Positions 1 through 13,617 of a stretch of DNA of 64,000 nt are shown here, piece by piece. The notes beneath the pieces are model-generated. The model did not search any database and was not told the origin of the DNA. It saw only the letters and a program-made list of their open reading frames with translations. Position numbers and translations under genes: made by a program. Origin of the DNA: Enoplolaimus lenunculus (taxonomy: Eukaryota > Nematoda > Enoplea > Enoplida > Thoracostomopsidae). The stretch's first letter is position 1; the number at the start of each line of letters is the position of its first letter. The stretch lies in NCBI GenBank assembly GCA_030248215.1, contig JASANG010004122.1, forward strand, positions 62,001 through 126,000, given 5' to 3'.

Positions 1-3000
1 GTATATCTAGGAATGCGCTGTCCATTGCAATGCTGGAAGCTCTTGAACAGGAACTGACCTCGTCAAGCAATGAAAAAGATGTTCGTATAATTTGTCTTCG
101 AGCGAAGCCGCCAGTGTTTTCGTCTGGTCATAATCTAAAAGAACTGGTATCAAAGTTTTAATTTACGTAAAATTTACGATTGCAGTATCACAAGTTTCAG
201 AATCCGTAATTAATGTTACCGTGACTATAAATTTTTATTATTGCTATTCCTGAAAATAGATGCTAAGTAACCTTGCTTTGTATTGCACCTCGTTCAGCGA
301 AATAATTTTTCTTATTTTTAGAGAGCAGAAACTGGTCTCGCATTCCAGTCGAAAGTGTTTGCGACATGCACTCGCGTCATGAAAGCAGTCCAAGACATTC
401 AGATTCCTGTGATTGCTGAGGTTGCAGGTAATGTATGACAAAATATTAGCACATAGTTTCAGAATTCCTTTTGAACTTCGGGTTGTTCTGTGATTTCAAC
501 TGTCCACCGAACGCTGAGTGTCCAGCATAAAAAATATACATAATTAAAACTGGAAAACTCCACAAACGTATTCTGGGCAACGTTCCAGTATTACTTTGTT
601 TACGATGTTTTCTTAGAACACAAACGTGACTTTTCGGTGAAAAGAAAGTTTGCATGCTGATTGTGCATTGGCTAAGTTACTGACTAGTAATATTAATTGT
701 TGATTCTACAAGCTATCCCTATTTTACTTTGCTACATTTTATCTAACCATGCGTTCAAATCGCCAAATTGTTAAGCTCCAATGTTTCTTATTGCACGGTT
801 AGTCGTGCAGTTTTGTTGCAAGTGTAATAATTATTCGTTGAAGTAGTTGTTTACAAACAGTGCATTAATCTATTAAAAATGTCCGATTCGGCTTATTTTA
901 CAACTTTTGCGTAAAATGAAAAACACATCTTCGCATGTTTCGTTTAGAGGCGCTCTTACCTTGTTTATTTCTTTTACATGCAGTACGGTAAATCTATGTT
1001 TTTCATTCTCAACTTAAGTGCGTCGGAAACGATCGCATTGAAAAACCGGATAACGGTCTTGGTTTTATTTCCATAACCGTCATCGAAAATGCGACCTTAA
1101 ACCTTCAATTTATGGCTAATTTAACACCGAGTTCGAACTTCTATTGCCAACTTGGTTAGAATTAATACCTGGATATCCGGATTGTTCGGTTATTAGGTAA
1201 CACGTAGCTTAATTTGCTTGTTGAGTAGTGGAGACCCTGACGACAGCTGACTAGACACTACAAGTACCTGTGTAGGCACGAACCTTACCTTAAGATTATA
1301 GAATCTGTGCGCTTTAATGAGAAATTATAGTTTTGTGTAATCTTGCTTGAGCCCTTCTGCAATTCTTAGCATGGAATAAGATAATTCTTAACGGAGCATT
1401 AGCTTTATCTATACGAATTAATGCTAAAACTACCTATTACACATGCGGCAAAAAATTCAATCTCATGTCAAAAGTCGTCGGGCGTTCAGTGTGCACAGCA
1501 ACACAGTTAATGTCAAGAAGGATTCTGCTGAATTTTCATCCTGCTGCTACAACACTAGTAGCTACAACTTGAAATATCAGCATATGATGTGCAAAAGGGT
1601 GGTGCAGTTGGCTGAGAGTTCGCACCATCTATTCGAAGGTTGTGAGCACAAATCTTCTACGCACGGCGCTAGACCGCAAAACTCCAGGTTCTGGCCAAGC
1701 TGACCGAGGGTGACACAAATAAGTTTTAGATGCTTCGTTTCTTACGTTCATATATGTCCTGGACGCGAAATTGTATTCACTACGCTTAAAATCACTAGCT
1801 ATGTATGACAAAGGCTTGAATTAATATTTTTTCAACAAATCTAAATTTTGTTGTGCTTTAGAATAACCAGGTTTTTGAGATCAAAAACTGATCCCGCGGC
1901 GGCATAAGTCTCGCACAAAATTTTTAACATGCGGTTTTACCTTTCCGAAATGAAGTCTTGTGTCCTGTAAGTAGCATACGATTCGTTATCGTCACAGTAT
2001 TCGTTTCGGATCTTGATTTCACTTGACTAAAAATCTGTGTTAAGTGAAAGTAGCAGTGGTAAAGGCAGTTATTTGACTCAGGTTGATTATTGTCTTTTGA
2101 TTCGCTATATTGAATATTTCAGGCCACGCAGCAGCAGCAGGGTGTCAGCTAATAGCATCATGTGATATTGTCGTTGCATCGCATAGTGCTAGTTTTTCAA
2201 CACCTGGGTACGCCAGCAATCTTAATTCCTCTTCACTTGCTTTGAAATTTGTTTTCAAACAAATTTGTGGTATAAATACCGAACTGCTATTGTCGATGGT
2301 GTTTCCGTGCAAAAATTATGTGTTTGTGCTGTATTTTACTACATATATATAATATATGTCGTAGCCGCGGCACCAAGTCAACATCACCAATGATGGCTAG
2401 CCACCGCGACGACCGGAACTTAGCACGTCTGAAAGACTCGGACTATCTGTGGAACAGCGTGGCAGCAAATGTTCAGATTCGGTTTTGGATTCAGCAAAAG
2501 TGGCTGTTCGGATTCGAATTCGGCTGTGAAAAAGCCGAATCCAAAAGCCGAATTCAGCAATGTTTAGCAATAGATGATTACATTTTTTAAAGAATAAAAA
2601 TTTTAGATTACGTGTCTTATAAATCAATATTTTTTGTTTCATGTGACATCTTAGAAATTAAGTCAGGTAACAGATATATCTTCAGCGTTTAAAAGTTATG
2701 CCGCTGGCACAGCCTTGGTGTTGAGAAACAAATTATTCATACATCGGTAATTTAGCACTGGATTCGGATTCGGTAACATCGTGGAACCAGCACCATTTTG
2801 CTGTGGAATCGAGCAACTATCAGAGAAATAGATTTTTCGTTTCAAATATGTTTTAAAAATCCAATTCTATTTTGTGAGTTTAATACGGTGAGGAAAATGC
2901 ATATGCAGTGATGACAGAGAGCCAAGTATATTGGAAAACGAGCAAAGATGGCTTCGCGTATAAAATAAGAACGATAGGAATGTACTTTCAAAACTTAAGT

Positions 3001-6000
3001 AAGCTTTAAAGTTTCGAAGTCAACTTTATTTGGTCCTGGAGTCATTTATGCGCTACAATTAAAGTTTCGAAGTCAACTTTATTTGGTCCTGGAGTCATTT
3101 ATGCGCTACAATTAGTGATAATTGACGTTTATGGACTCTAATTGTGGTTTAGGGACTCTTATTTCGGATACGGACTTCTATTGATTGGGACCCAATATGG
3201 ACACACCACCCTCTTATTACCCGCCTCTTATCCGCGTCGCTACAGTACTACAGTACAGAGTCGCTAATTTATAAACTACGGAACAACACGCTAGTTATAG
3301 GCATGTTTAGTCTGGAGCAAGGTTCCCTTCTCTATACAAAGTTGGGTTTATTATTATTATTATTCGTTTAGCATTAAAGCTGGCTTATTTTGCTCGACTC
3401 CTGGTGTCGCAGTTTCGCGGGCCGTTCCACGTAAAGTTGCAATGGATATGTTGCTTACTGGTCAACCAATTGATGCAAGCAGTAAGCATTACGGAATAGC
3501 AAATGAACTCGTTAATTTGATTTGTCATCTACGTAGTTATATTTAGAGTCCGAATTCTGAACTGTGTAGCACTTATCAGCAGTTGGGCATAAGTCATAGC
3601 ATTCGGCCCTGTGAATGTATTTAAATTTGATTTGCTCTTCTTCTGTGTAAATTTTGAGGTCCGTATAAGCATTTGAAAATTGAAAGAAAGCACTCGTAGG
3701 CGAATCTTTGTTAATGCATTTTCAGATCAATTTAGCTAAAAATACGCGCTGATTTCACATGAAGCATTAATAGAACAAGCTTATTGTTTGTAAAACATGA
3801 AACTTTTGTTTATTAAAAACTTTTTAAGTTTTAATGTAGGTTACACACATAATTTTGTTAAATGTGTAATAGCGATGTAAAGTTTGGGATTTGAATTCTA
3901 ATTGAAGAATAAAATGTTAAAAACAGAATTAATAAAAAATTAAATTAAAAAAGATTGTGTGTCATATAAAGTTTAAAAACAGTTGCTTTTAAAAAGATTG
4001 AATTTATTTGATAATGAATAATTAAAATACTACAAATGCATTCAATATTCAATTCTTTCGAGTAAACCAACATTACTTAATTGTGTTGTTATAGCAGATT
4101 GAGTTTAGTTGTGGCTCAAACGACCTACCGTATACTTGTTATGGTAGCGCTATAGTGTGTTGTAATTCATCATAAAATAACAGTTCAATCGTTTTAAAAG
4201 CAACTGTTTTAAATTTCTATATGACACACTATATTTTAAAATTTAATTTTTTATTAAGTCTGTTTTTAACATTTTATTCTTCAATTGGAATTCAGATCCC
4301 AAACTACATCGCTATCGGATGGCGCTTGGCCGGATGTCTTCAAAACTATAGTGCCACCCTTACACGTCGAGCGGTCAGCTCACCCAAAGTGTTTTACATA
4401 ACAAACTATACTTGTAGCTGCTCTTCGGGCCGGACTTGTAAGCCGAGTAGTCGCAGACGATGAACTCGAAGCTGAGGTCAGTGCAGCAACATTGTTTAAA
4501 TTGCATTGATTATTTGGGGTCTTGTAACAGCTTCCCACACAGGCTTAGGCTTAGTTTTAGGCTGTTAGGCATAGAAAATAGCTTACCTAAACCTAATCCT
4601 GAGTTTAAACCTAAGCCCTAGCCTAAGTTTTAACCATATAGAAAAAATATGGGGGAAATGTATGTACAAAAGCCACCAATTGTTACAGTACACTTATCTA
4701 CTTTGCTTTAAGTGTGCTGAATGAAGAATATTGTTTGACATAGTAGTCTAATGTGTTGTCTATTTCATTTAGTTGCACACGAATTAAGCCGGTAATAAGG
4801 GCCACTATGCTAAGTTATACAATGTAGTGCGATGGATCTTTTAGTTTGTCACTAAGATGCAAGTATACATCGCCATGTTTGTGTGCGAAGATTGGGAAAT
4901 GTTTTGGCCGTACTGTAGTGACCCGAATAAGAAAGGGGCTGATATTTATTTCGCCTCTCCAGAGCGTACCCCCCTTGTTTTTATCTTACGGACTGTTATT
5001 TATTTTTAACCCGCCCTTCGCTGTCCTTCGTTACTGATATATATTCGATATTGCAACTATCCGTTGAATTGAACTTTTTTTGTTTTGCATCAAAAGCTTG
5101 AGCGATAATGCAAGGTTATACTTTGGAATGTTATTTTCAAACCTGGAGTCATTTATGCGCTACAATTAGGGATAATTGTCATTTATGGACTCTAATTAGG
5201 GTTTAGGGACTCTATCCGCTTACGGACTCTTGTTAGGGATACGGATTCCTATTGATCGGGACTCAAAATGGGGACCCCCTCTTACTACCGCTCCCCCTCT
5301 TATTCGGGTCAATACAGTATATATGTCAAGCCTACACGTTGAACATTTAATTTTTGTTTAACAAACTCTTGATGGTTTTGTTATTTTAATTTCCACATTT
5401 AATATTTTGAGTTAATTTTTTGTTACGAAATAAATTTAAGAAATCGCCAGATTTGTTACAGGTCATGAAAGTTGCTCGTCAAATATGCGAATTCAGTAAA
5501 CCTGTGATTGCAATGGGCAAATCGTTGTTCTATTCTCAAATTGCAACCGACCGTAACACTGCATACAGGTTTGCTTGTTTATATGTGAAATACTTAATTT
5601 TTTTGAAAAATAATTAAATTTAATTTTGGTACAAAGTTTAATAAATATTACCGCTTCAGCTGCAAGTGAGGTAATATGTTATAGTTAAAATAATGTTATA
5701 GTAGCAAAATTACAACATTTCACGATAGGTTGTCAGGGTTTCCCATTTTTCGACAATTGGCAATTAACAATTAAATAATTGTCTCACAGATACAAATAAC
5801 ATCATTGCATACTACCGGATTATATCAAAGTGGAAAAAATTACTAATCTCAAATAAAAGCGTTCTATATATATCCACAATGGATGATCACTGTTTCAAGT
5901 TAAACTATAGCATGCAAATCGGTACATTGGTACATTCTCTGTAGACATGAATCTACTCAGCGCGTTCTGCGGTTTTTGCCTTCCCCATCAATTGTATGGG

Positions 6001-6388
6001 GTATGTTCTTATATTTATCTAATTGTTATGTGGTGGTTAAGATCGTTACTCCGCTAGTACTTTGTTTAGTGTTGTAAGCAACGTGTACCCTCTACAAACC
6101 AGGTAGGTCAAGTCAAAACGCATAGCTGTGCTGATAGATGATGTACCACGCAGTTTTTCGCAAATTTGTTACTCTTGTACAAAGCATCATTATCGACTTT
6201 TGATGTTATCGGTTGCAGGCGACGACGCTGCGATCGTTACAGCTTGTTAATTTTGTTAATTTTTTTACAGGTTGGCTGAGAAAGTGATGCTTGAAAATTT
6301 ACGATTAGCAGACTGTCAAGAAGGAATTAGTGGTTTTGTTGAAAAGCGAAAACCAAACTGGACGCATGCAACGAAAACGTTGTATTGA
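1..6388 (+). CDS. ECHDC3: Enoyl-CoA hydratase domain-containing protein 3 (3' part, six exons)
   Basis: Crotonase-fold protein of the ECHDC3 family, which is mitochondrial in vertebrates; its substrate is poorly defined. Exons read as 1-146, 322-427, 2123-2207, 3372 to about 3530, about 5451-5568 and 6271-6388, with GT-AG borders and agreeing phases, except that the end of exon 4 and start of exon 5 are uncertain. Recognisable blocks in order: [82 protein letters not shown], and a C-terminal [14 protein letters not shown] just before the TGA at 6386. These match the order and spacing of ECHDC3. The N-terminus with any targeting peptide lies left of the window. Introns are long; the fourth carries a complete family-A MITE and the third a partial one. 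Confidence 0.9.
2975..3256 (+). mobile_element. Family-A MITE, 5'-truncated copy
   Basis: Right-hand two thirds of the family-A element seen whole at 4911-5319, ending in a TACAGTA motif at 3241-3247. Inside it a 53 bp direct duplication (about 3008-3060 and 3061-3113) repeats the stretch that starts AAAGTTTCGAAGTC. It sits in an ECHDC3 intron. Non-coding. Confidence 0.65.
4911..5319 (+). mobile_element. Family-A MITE, complete copy with TA ends
   Basis: About 410 bp element with inverted ends: TACTGTAGTGACCCGAATAA on the left and the complement of the same sequence on the right, ending TACAGTA at 5313-5319. The core has the repeated phrases 'ggactcta' and 'gtttagggactc'. TA at both ends and the short length suggest a Tc1/mariner-type non-autonomous element, an inference from ends alone. 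Further copies lie at 2975, 24262, 49089, 50538, 53701, 54723 and, diverged, 63605. Confidence 0.75.
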
Positions 6389-8942
6389 AAAAGCGTCTCG
6401 ATCGCGGTTGTTTCTTTAATCCGTTTGAAACATGTAGCCAGCGGGGGCCAGAGCAGGGCAACTATCAAATCTTGATATTTAAATATCTGTATTTTCTATT
6501 TTCTCGCATGTCATTTAATATTTTTAACTTAATGAGTAAAACAACACCGAATAGTTGTCGAATTAATGAAACACTGTGTGCAGTTCTCGGCTTCGGTTTT
6601 GCAAAATGCCTTGGGAATTTGACAGTAATTTGATAGTCACGTTTCGTTTTGTGAGCGCCTTTTAGATTGTGATTTTGTGCACCTACAGCAGTTGAGACGG
6701 TATTTTGTCCGACTATTTTATAGTTTGCTCGTCCGCCCAAGTAGACACGCTTTACTTCTCGGCATGGCGTAGCCAGATTTAAGGTAACCTATACAGTACA
6801 AGTAGCTGTACAATTTTCTGAACTTCAACCAAAAAACAGCCTACAATGAACATGTATTGCGGATAAATATTCAAACCAATCTTTGAGATGCACTGGCTAA
6901 CATGCTTTAGTGCTTGATATATGCTAGCAAATATTTTGGGCCTTTTCGGTTATTTCCATTCTATCCGGCATTTGCCAAAAAATGGTTTGATTTTGAAAAT
7001 TTGTCCATATTTGAACTTCTCGTGACCTCCCCTCGCATCTCTTTCTACTTTTTCTTTATTTTTTTTTTCTCTTTTCTACCTTTTGCTTTTTCATTTCTTA
7101 AACAAAGTAATGTAGATATATTCCATGTACATGAATGTTTGAAAAATTCGATTTTAAGGTCCTAAAAGGTCGCCTCTTTGGGACCCAAAAAATGATTTTG
7201 TCTAAAACATAGCTAAATCAGGTGCCATTCGACTCAGGTTGTAGAGCTGAGTCAAATTGAGTTAAATGCTTCACAATCAAGACGTTTGGTTAGCGAGTCG
7301 TTCTCAAATAAAACTGATTTGTCGCAGCGAAGTGTGAATTAAATTTGTTCGTAGAACATGGGAAGCCATGACAAGCTCCAATATGCTTAAATTTTCGAAA
7401 TCCAACCATTTTTTCGGTAATTTCCGGTCGGGATAGTGATATGCGACCGTTTGTACAATTTGAATAAACTATCGTATGACCAAAATTAAAGAATTTACAA
7501 TTTGAGTAGATACTTTCTGCGCAAAGCCAGCAATGTGCAAGAGTTTCCTGCCCGTATACAGAGGGGAGACGAGGGTTTAACAGTCCGGGATATATTTTAC
7601 CCCTCCACCCGAGAAAAGGTTTGCTCCTGCACGACCTTTTTTTAAATAGTTTTAGCCTTATCAATGATGTTGAGCTCGCTACAGGCCTTAAGAGTACCCT
7701 TTAACTTTGACCCTTTATCACTTTTCGCTTTTTTAATACGGTTACAATAGGTTTTTCGATATCACACTCGCTGGGGCTCGTCTGCACTCCTCTATAATGT
7801 GTCTCCATTTTAAAATAAATAATTTCACTGAGATTGCGTTGATAAAGTTTTTTGTTGTTTTTGAACCTTTAGCATTTTTAATAATGTGGCGAACTTCCGT
7901 GCCTGCAGCAAAATTCATTCGCATAATATAAACGTTTCAATGCGAATTGCGATAACGCTATACATTGGTCGTTAAAGCAAAATAATTGCTAGATGTGAGA
8001 GACTTGGCCGCAATAATTGTCACTCATTTCAGCAATAATACAGTAAATTGATTGTTATGAATTTAATACTGTCACATTGGTTCAGGCTCGTTAGCGGGTA
8101 GTGTTATCTTTTAGTATGCCACAAGCGGTGTGCAGCGTTTTTAATAGAAACCAAAAAATACCTTTTAAAGATGCTAACAAATTTATTTTTGACAAGTCTA
8201 TCATTTTTTCAAAACACTCTATTTGGTTGGTTATGTATGATATACAAAAATTTGTATATATGGATAATATGTATATATTGTACAGTTTCCATCTGTAAAA
8301 TTTAATTTCAGGCGAAGAATCGAACGTAGTTTATAATCACTCCTAAACCATAATACCTTGAATTTATACACTATTAATTTGATTAGACAGATGCACCAAA
8401 GGAAATAAACCCTTTTCACGCATTCTTTTTGCAGAACAAACTGTTCGTGTCCGAATATTTTTCAGTATTGGAAAATACGCATGTGAGGCGTTCCAGCTTT
8501 AAGAATGTAGATTTCGTTATGTTACGTATACCTATACAGCTTGCATTGACCTGCTTGGGAAGGCGTTTACAGAATATGAAGTTAGTTCTGTCTTACGACT
8601 CGCCAGATTGTTTAACCGCCGGACGGTGACCGACGGTACCGGACCAGTGACACACGACGACCGACTGTGACGGACGGCGCCTGACGGTAATAAAGTATAG
8701 CGCATCCCTAACAGTGAGAAATGCATTTAAACCGGTACATCATACTAATACATTTCCTGCGGTAAATACAGTCATCTATAGAGATAGACTTTCATTTAGC
8801 GTATCTAGTGGTAGAGTATTCGCTAGATCTGTTGGCTGAGAATTCGAGCCATTTTCCGTATGCCTGCCCTTCCACAGGCGTACCTTTCGCTGAAAAATTG
8901 CTAATCGATAGATTTTTATATTTTCCTTGTATTCTTTATAAA
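6389..8942. other. Intergenic, no gene seen
   Basis: AT-rich spacer between ECHDC3 and the Cys-loop receptor. Open frames are short and lack splice context or recognisable motifs. A fragment of the GAGTCA-type family-B repeat lies near 7225-7270, and a short GACGG-rich, relatively GC-rich patch lies at about 8620-8690. The promoter and 5' UTR of the receptor must lie in the right part, but no clear core promoter can be named. Confidence 0.5.
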
Positions 8943-11900
8943 ATGATTCAACTTTGGTGGACATTATTTCTTTCATTTGCCGCAGTCACGGGATTACTCG
9001 CAACAGCTCGCAATGAGTCAGAACCATCAAATATTGTATCGAATCACAACTGCGACATATCGAAGAAACGTGATCGAACCAAAGTGATGAAATTTTTGAA
9101 CGAAACATACCGCCGGCATCCGCGTGTACCACCAAATTCAAACGCTGCAACCAACATAATCATCGAAATTCACGTTCAAGATATTTCTGAATTGAACGAA
9201 ACAAACAAACATTTCGTTCTTGATTTGTTTTTCAGTCAAATTTGGCAAGATGCTCAGTTGAGTTTTGCTCAACTCAAACATTGTCGCAGTAATGTTACGC
9301 TGGATCCGGCGTTTCTGTCGTCAATTTGGACACCAAACATTTGTATCATTAACGCAAAACACTCAAAAGTTCATCGGTCGCCAACGGAAAATATGTTCGC
9401 TATTTTGTACGAAGACGGAACGCTGTGGGTAAACTATAGAATGCAGGTGAATTTGAAGAAAGTTGAAACGAAATATACCATGCAAAAATTTTCACTCACT
9501 AATTCACTAATTTCCCCTATATCGTTTTCTTCCGCATTATGGCGCAGGATTTATGATAGTGTTGTACTTTTGGACCATTTAGCATGGGCGTAGCCAGGAT
9601 TTTTGTTTGGGGGGCACACAAATACTTTAAAATATAGTGTGTTAATCAATTTTTATCAATTAGCATATGCAGCAGCAGTATGGTGCAAAACGGAACTGGA
9701 TTTAGATGGAACCGGAATCAAAACTACAAATTTTGTGACAATACGTATAATTTGTATTAACAAATATATTAATTTATGGTATCTGTTAGCTGGCAACATT
9801 TACAAAAACGTCGCACCAACATAGTGGCATTGTTTTGGTTCTGTAAAACCAAACTACAATTAATTATTGTTATTTCAAAATAAAACGGTAGTTTTGTTTG
9901 TAGATGTTGAGATCAAGAGAATTTTTATGCAACCAAAGTATGATTAAATTAAAATTGCAAATGTTCAATAGGAATCGAAACGTCGTTTTGAATCGGAATT
10001 CTAAAAGCCTAAGACAAGTTTAATCTAAGCGCAACAAAAAATATTCTTAATATTTGAGCCTACTCTACAGCGGTCTTGTGAGAAATTGTCCAACGCAGCA
10101 CCGCTAAAAGTAACATGGGCTGATGATTGTACGATAAAGCTCGTATACTTGAATTGGTTACATCTTCTTGGAAGTTAAAACGTCTCATGCCCATATAGTT
10201 CGAGGGAAAGGTGACGTTTGATAGAATCTCTGATGCAGTGGTATAAATCAGACGGAGACAAACCAAATCAACTAATTCATAGGGCCAGCGTTAAGATAGT
10301 CGGCCCCCCAAACAGTTCCAAGGGACCCCCAATAAAATGTTTTACAACTCTAACTTCGTAGTCAGCGAAAAAAATTTTTAGTTTGCCAAAATGGAGCCCC
10401 CCAGGGTCAGCCCCCCAATTGAGGGCTTGGGGGCGCTTCCGCCGGCAATGCCTATTCAAGTGGTCAACGCAAGTATGTATTAGTCAGTAACAATCTTCTA
10501 AACCAAATGTTTTGGTTATCCGAAATAGAAATTTGATTACGGATATCGGGATAAATATCCGGCAAAAATTGTCGGATATCGGGATATGAAAAAAATCCAA
10601 TGCCCACCGCTACCTAACACAGGTAAAAGATGTTATTTAATGCCTTTTCATGTGAAAAATCACCCTTACTTGATCTAGGATAATGGGAACGAATTGCTGT
10701 TATTTGTAAACAGCGATAACCAATAAAATTCACAATACTGCGTATGTTAGTTATACAACAGTTTTGATTGTCGGTTCAATTAATAGGAAAACATCAACAA
10801 CTAGTGTGGGAGTGAAACGCACAGGACATCCTAGTTTCAATTTATTCAAAAAGTTTTCCAAAACCGTTGCCTTTATTCAGAAAGTTTTCCAAAGCCGTTG
10901 CAGGGCATGGCTGCCTTGGCCTTTCCTGGCTACGGTCTCGTTATTTGGATGTCTTCGGAAACCGGACCACTATGTACACAAATTACAGTGCAGCGCCGTA
11001 AATCAAATCGCAGCCCATAAATTGGCAATTTTTTTGATTCGCAGGATTGTCCGGCGCAAAACGACATCATACTATTATAGCACAGCATTAATGCTCCGTT
11101 TACAATATAAATTTTATGCTCGCCATCAAAATAGATTCATGCCAGGAATAACAAAACCGTTTAAACCCTGCTTCAATGAAAATTTTCCGCTCACCCTACC
11201 TGAGCATTTGTTTAAAGGTCAAAGCTCCGTGCGATATTGATCTGAGAACGTTTCCGTTTGATGTTCAATCGTGTCATTTAGTGTTCGAAAGTTACGACTA
11301 TGACATTCGCGTGGTTAATTTGTTTTGGTTTAAACATCCGGTGTCGATAATGAAAAATCGCATTGATTTGCCTGATTTTACACTATCTGGATACAAGCCG
11401 TATTCAAGCTTAGTTTTGTCAACTGGCGGTGTTCGTAAAAGCCTTGTTGTCGAATTCAAGTTTATTCGACGCTATGGATATTATATTCTTCAGGTACCCG
11501 TTAAAATTAGCAGGCTGCAGTTTTTACCAATTTAGGCATACAGACTATTTAAGTTTTGATGATATAGACACCGCAATTTGTTAAAAAATTTAACGTTCTG
11601 CTAGCAAATGCTAAATAAGCGACATTGTGTAACGAACAGTGCGGTTACCACCACGACCCCAAGAGCTCTCGCACCCTTATTTCACTCCGGCTAACTCAAC
11701 GAATTAGACACGATCGTAAAAAAATTTGCTAAATTTAGAATATTTCAAAGCGTTCAGACGCATTAAAAGTATATATTATATTTTCGCCAATTCGCAAATT
11801 TTTTCAACTAAAGCATTGGACTGCTTTCTATCATGAACATAGCATGGGTAAACAGCACGGAAGCCTTGGTGTTGCTTAACCACAAACGGCCTAGGCGGAT

Positions 11901-13617
11901 CACATGCGGACATTCGTGATCGACATAGGGAGGCCTCGCAAGGAGTGGCCTCAGACTGACTGTGTTCTGTAAATAAAAATGCGCAGTATATCTCTATACA
12001 AGACGCGACATCACACATTGTACGTTTTGTTTAGCTATAATTGTTGAGAGGTGGTGGAAAGCGCCTACCGCCAGAGAGTCACAATTTCAAATCTGACCTT
12101 CCAATCAGATCGTAGAAAAAATTAAAAATGTGTATTTTGCAGAAAATTGGGTGTTGTTTTTACAGGCGTATGTGCCAACATATTTCACAATCCTCGTTTC
12201 ATGGACAGCGTTTGTCATGGATCCAAAGGCGCTTCCTGCGCGCACCACCGTTGGTATCAGTTCATTATTGGCGTTGACATTTCAGCTTGGCAATATACTT
12301 AGCAATTTGCCAAAAGTCTCTTATACCAAAGGTATATCTGTTATCATACATTCACATTATACTTTCTAGAGCTTATTGCTGGAGTAATAATCTTGATGAT
12401 TTACAATATACTGCTCATACGTGTGTTCGATATATACAAGCTCATAGTAAAATTTTGCACTTACTTTTCCCGTTACATGATCAGTTTTTTCTGACAATAT
12501 TAGGATGTAATTTATTAACAATCTTAACAAGCAACTCCTGAAAACAGCATGAAAACGATGCTGAAACCAAAAGACATAAATACTACCATTATTTTTCCAA
12601 ACCAAAGTCTCAAAATGTTTAAAAAATTGATGTCATTCTATAAAAAGTTCTTCTACACTCGGGCCAGTTAGACTATGAGCCATTGCTGGTGGGTTAAAGC
12701 TACGCACTTGTTGCATTATGAATATAATGCTATATTATTCCACGTTTAATGTACCCTAATTTCAAAACAAAGATTTTCAGTTTTGCAACAAAAACCTAGT
12801 ACGCTGTGACTACTTTGACGTACAAATAAACAGGCATAAAAATATCGGAAATGAAAACGGGTAGCGGTCACCAAATATTTTTAATCGGACAGCTATTTTT
12901 GTCGGAAACGAATATCCGGTTACACCCATTGTTGCAGCCATCGACGTTTGGATACTGGGATGTGTTTCGTTTCTGTTCGGTACCATCCTCGAACTGGCTG
13001 TTGTATCAAGCGTTAAATTGTACCAAAGCAAAACCGCAGACGATGACGCTGATCCCAACGTTATGCAACAACACAAAGTGGAGTCGAACAGAAAGCACAA
13101 CACTGGTTTTGCTGCAAAAATTGGTCCTAATATTCTGTCTCATCAACGTAAACGAGTCTGCCATTCAGCGTCTTGTTGTGAATTTTCTCTTCAAAATCTT
13201 CCGCATACAAGTGATTATGGCTGCTGGCGAAACATATCCGCTCCACCTGAAGATCCATTTGTTGTCAAATGTTCAATGCAACATTCTACTTCGCAAAGTG
13301 CGCGAATGACATCATCAAATTATAATCGAGCGAGAATAACTCATCGATATGCAACTTGTTCAAATGGGTTTCGAAACGAAAGTGTCACTTGTGGCATATG
13401 TGGTAACCAAACAGTACCAGAAGACTATATTAATATTGACAATGAGACATACGAGACCACGCGTGGTACAATTGTAGGCCGTGAACAGAAAGCGTTTGCA
13501 AAATCAGCAAAATTGTGTTTTATGAAAGCAGAAAATATTGATACGTTTTCGCTGTATTTCTTTCCGGTTGCATTTGGACTGTTCAATATAGTATACTTTA
13601 AATACTATTTAAGTTAA
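8943..13617 (+). CDS. Cys-loop ligand-gated ion channel subunit, anion-type (GABA/glycine/GluCl-like)
   Basis: Subunit of a pentameric plasma-membrane receptor channel. Coding exons 8943-9446, 11218-11493, 12166-12331 and 12938-13617 join in frame (504+276+166+680 nt) to 541 residues. In order: signal peptide from [15 protein letters not shown]; ligand-binding domain with IWTPN and [14 protein letters not shown]; the Cys-loop with 13 residues between the cysteines and the FPFD core ([15 protein letters not shown]); pre-M1 YGYYILQ; M1 [18 protein letters not shown] at the M1-M2 link followed by M2 with Leu at 9'; [15 protein letters not shown] leading into M3; a loop of roughly 170 residues with about nine cysteines; and M4 near the end ([13 protein letters not shown]). 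The PAR motif is the known mark of chloride-selective members. The ligand cannot be told. M1 and the start of M2 lie on the exon joined at 11493/12166. Start chosen because the signal peptide follows directly; an in-frame upstream ATG at 8808 would bury it. Confidence 0.9.
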
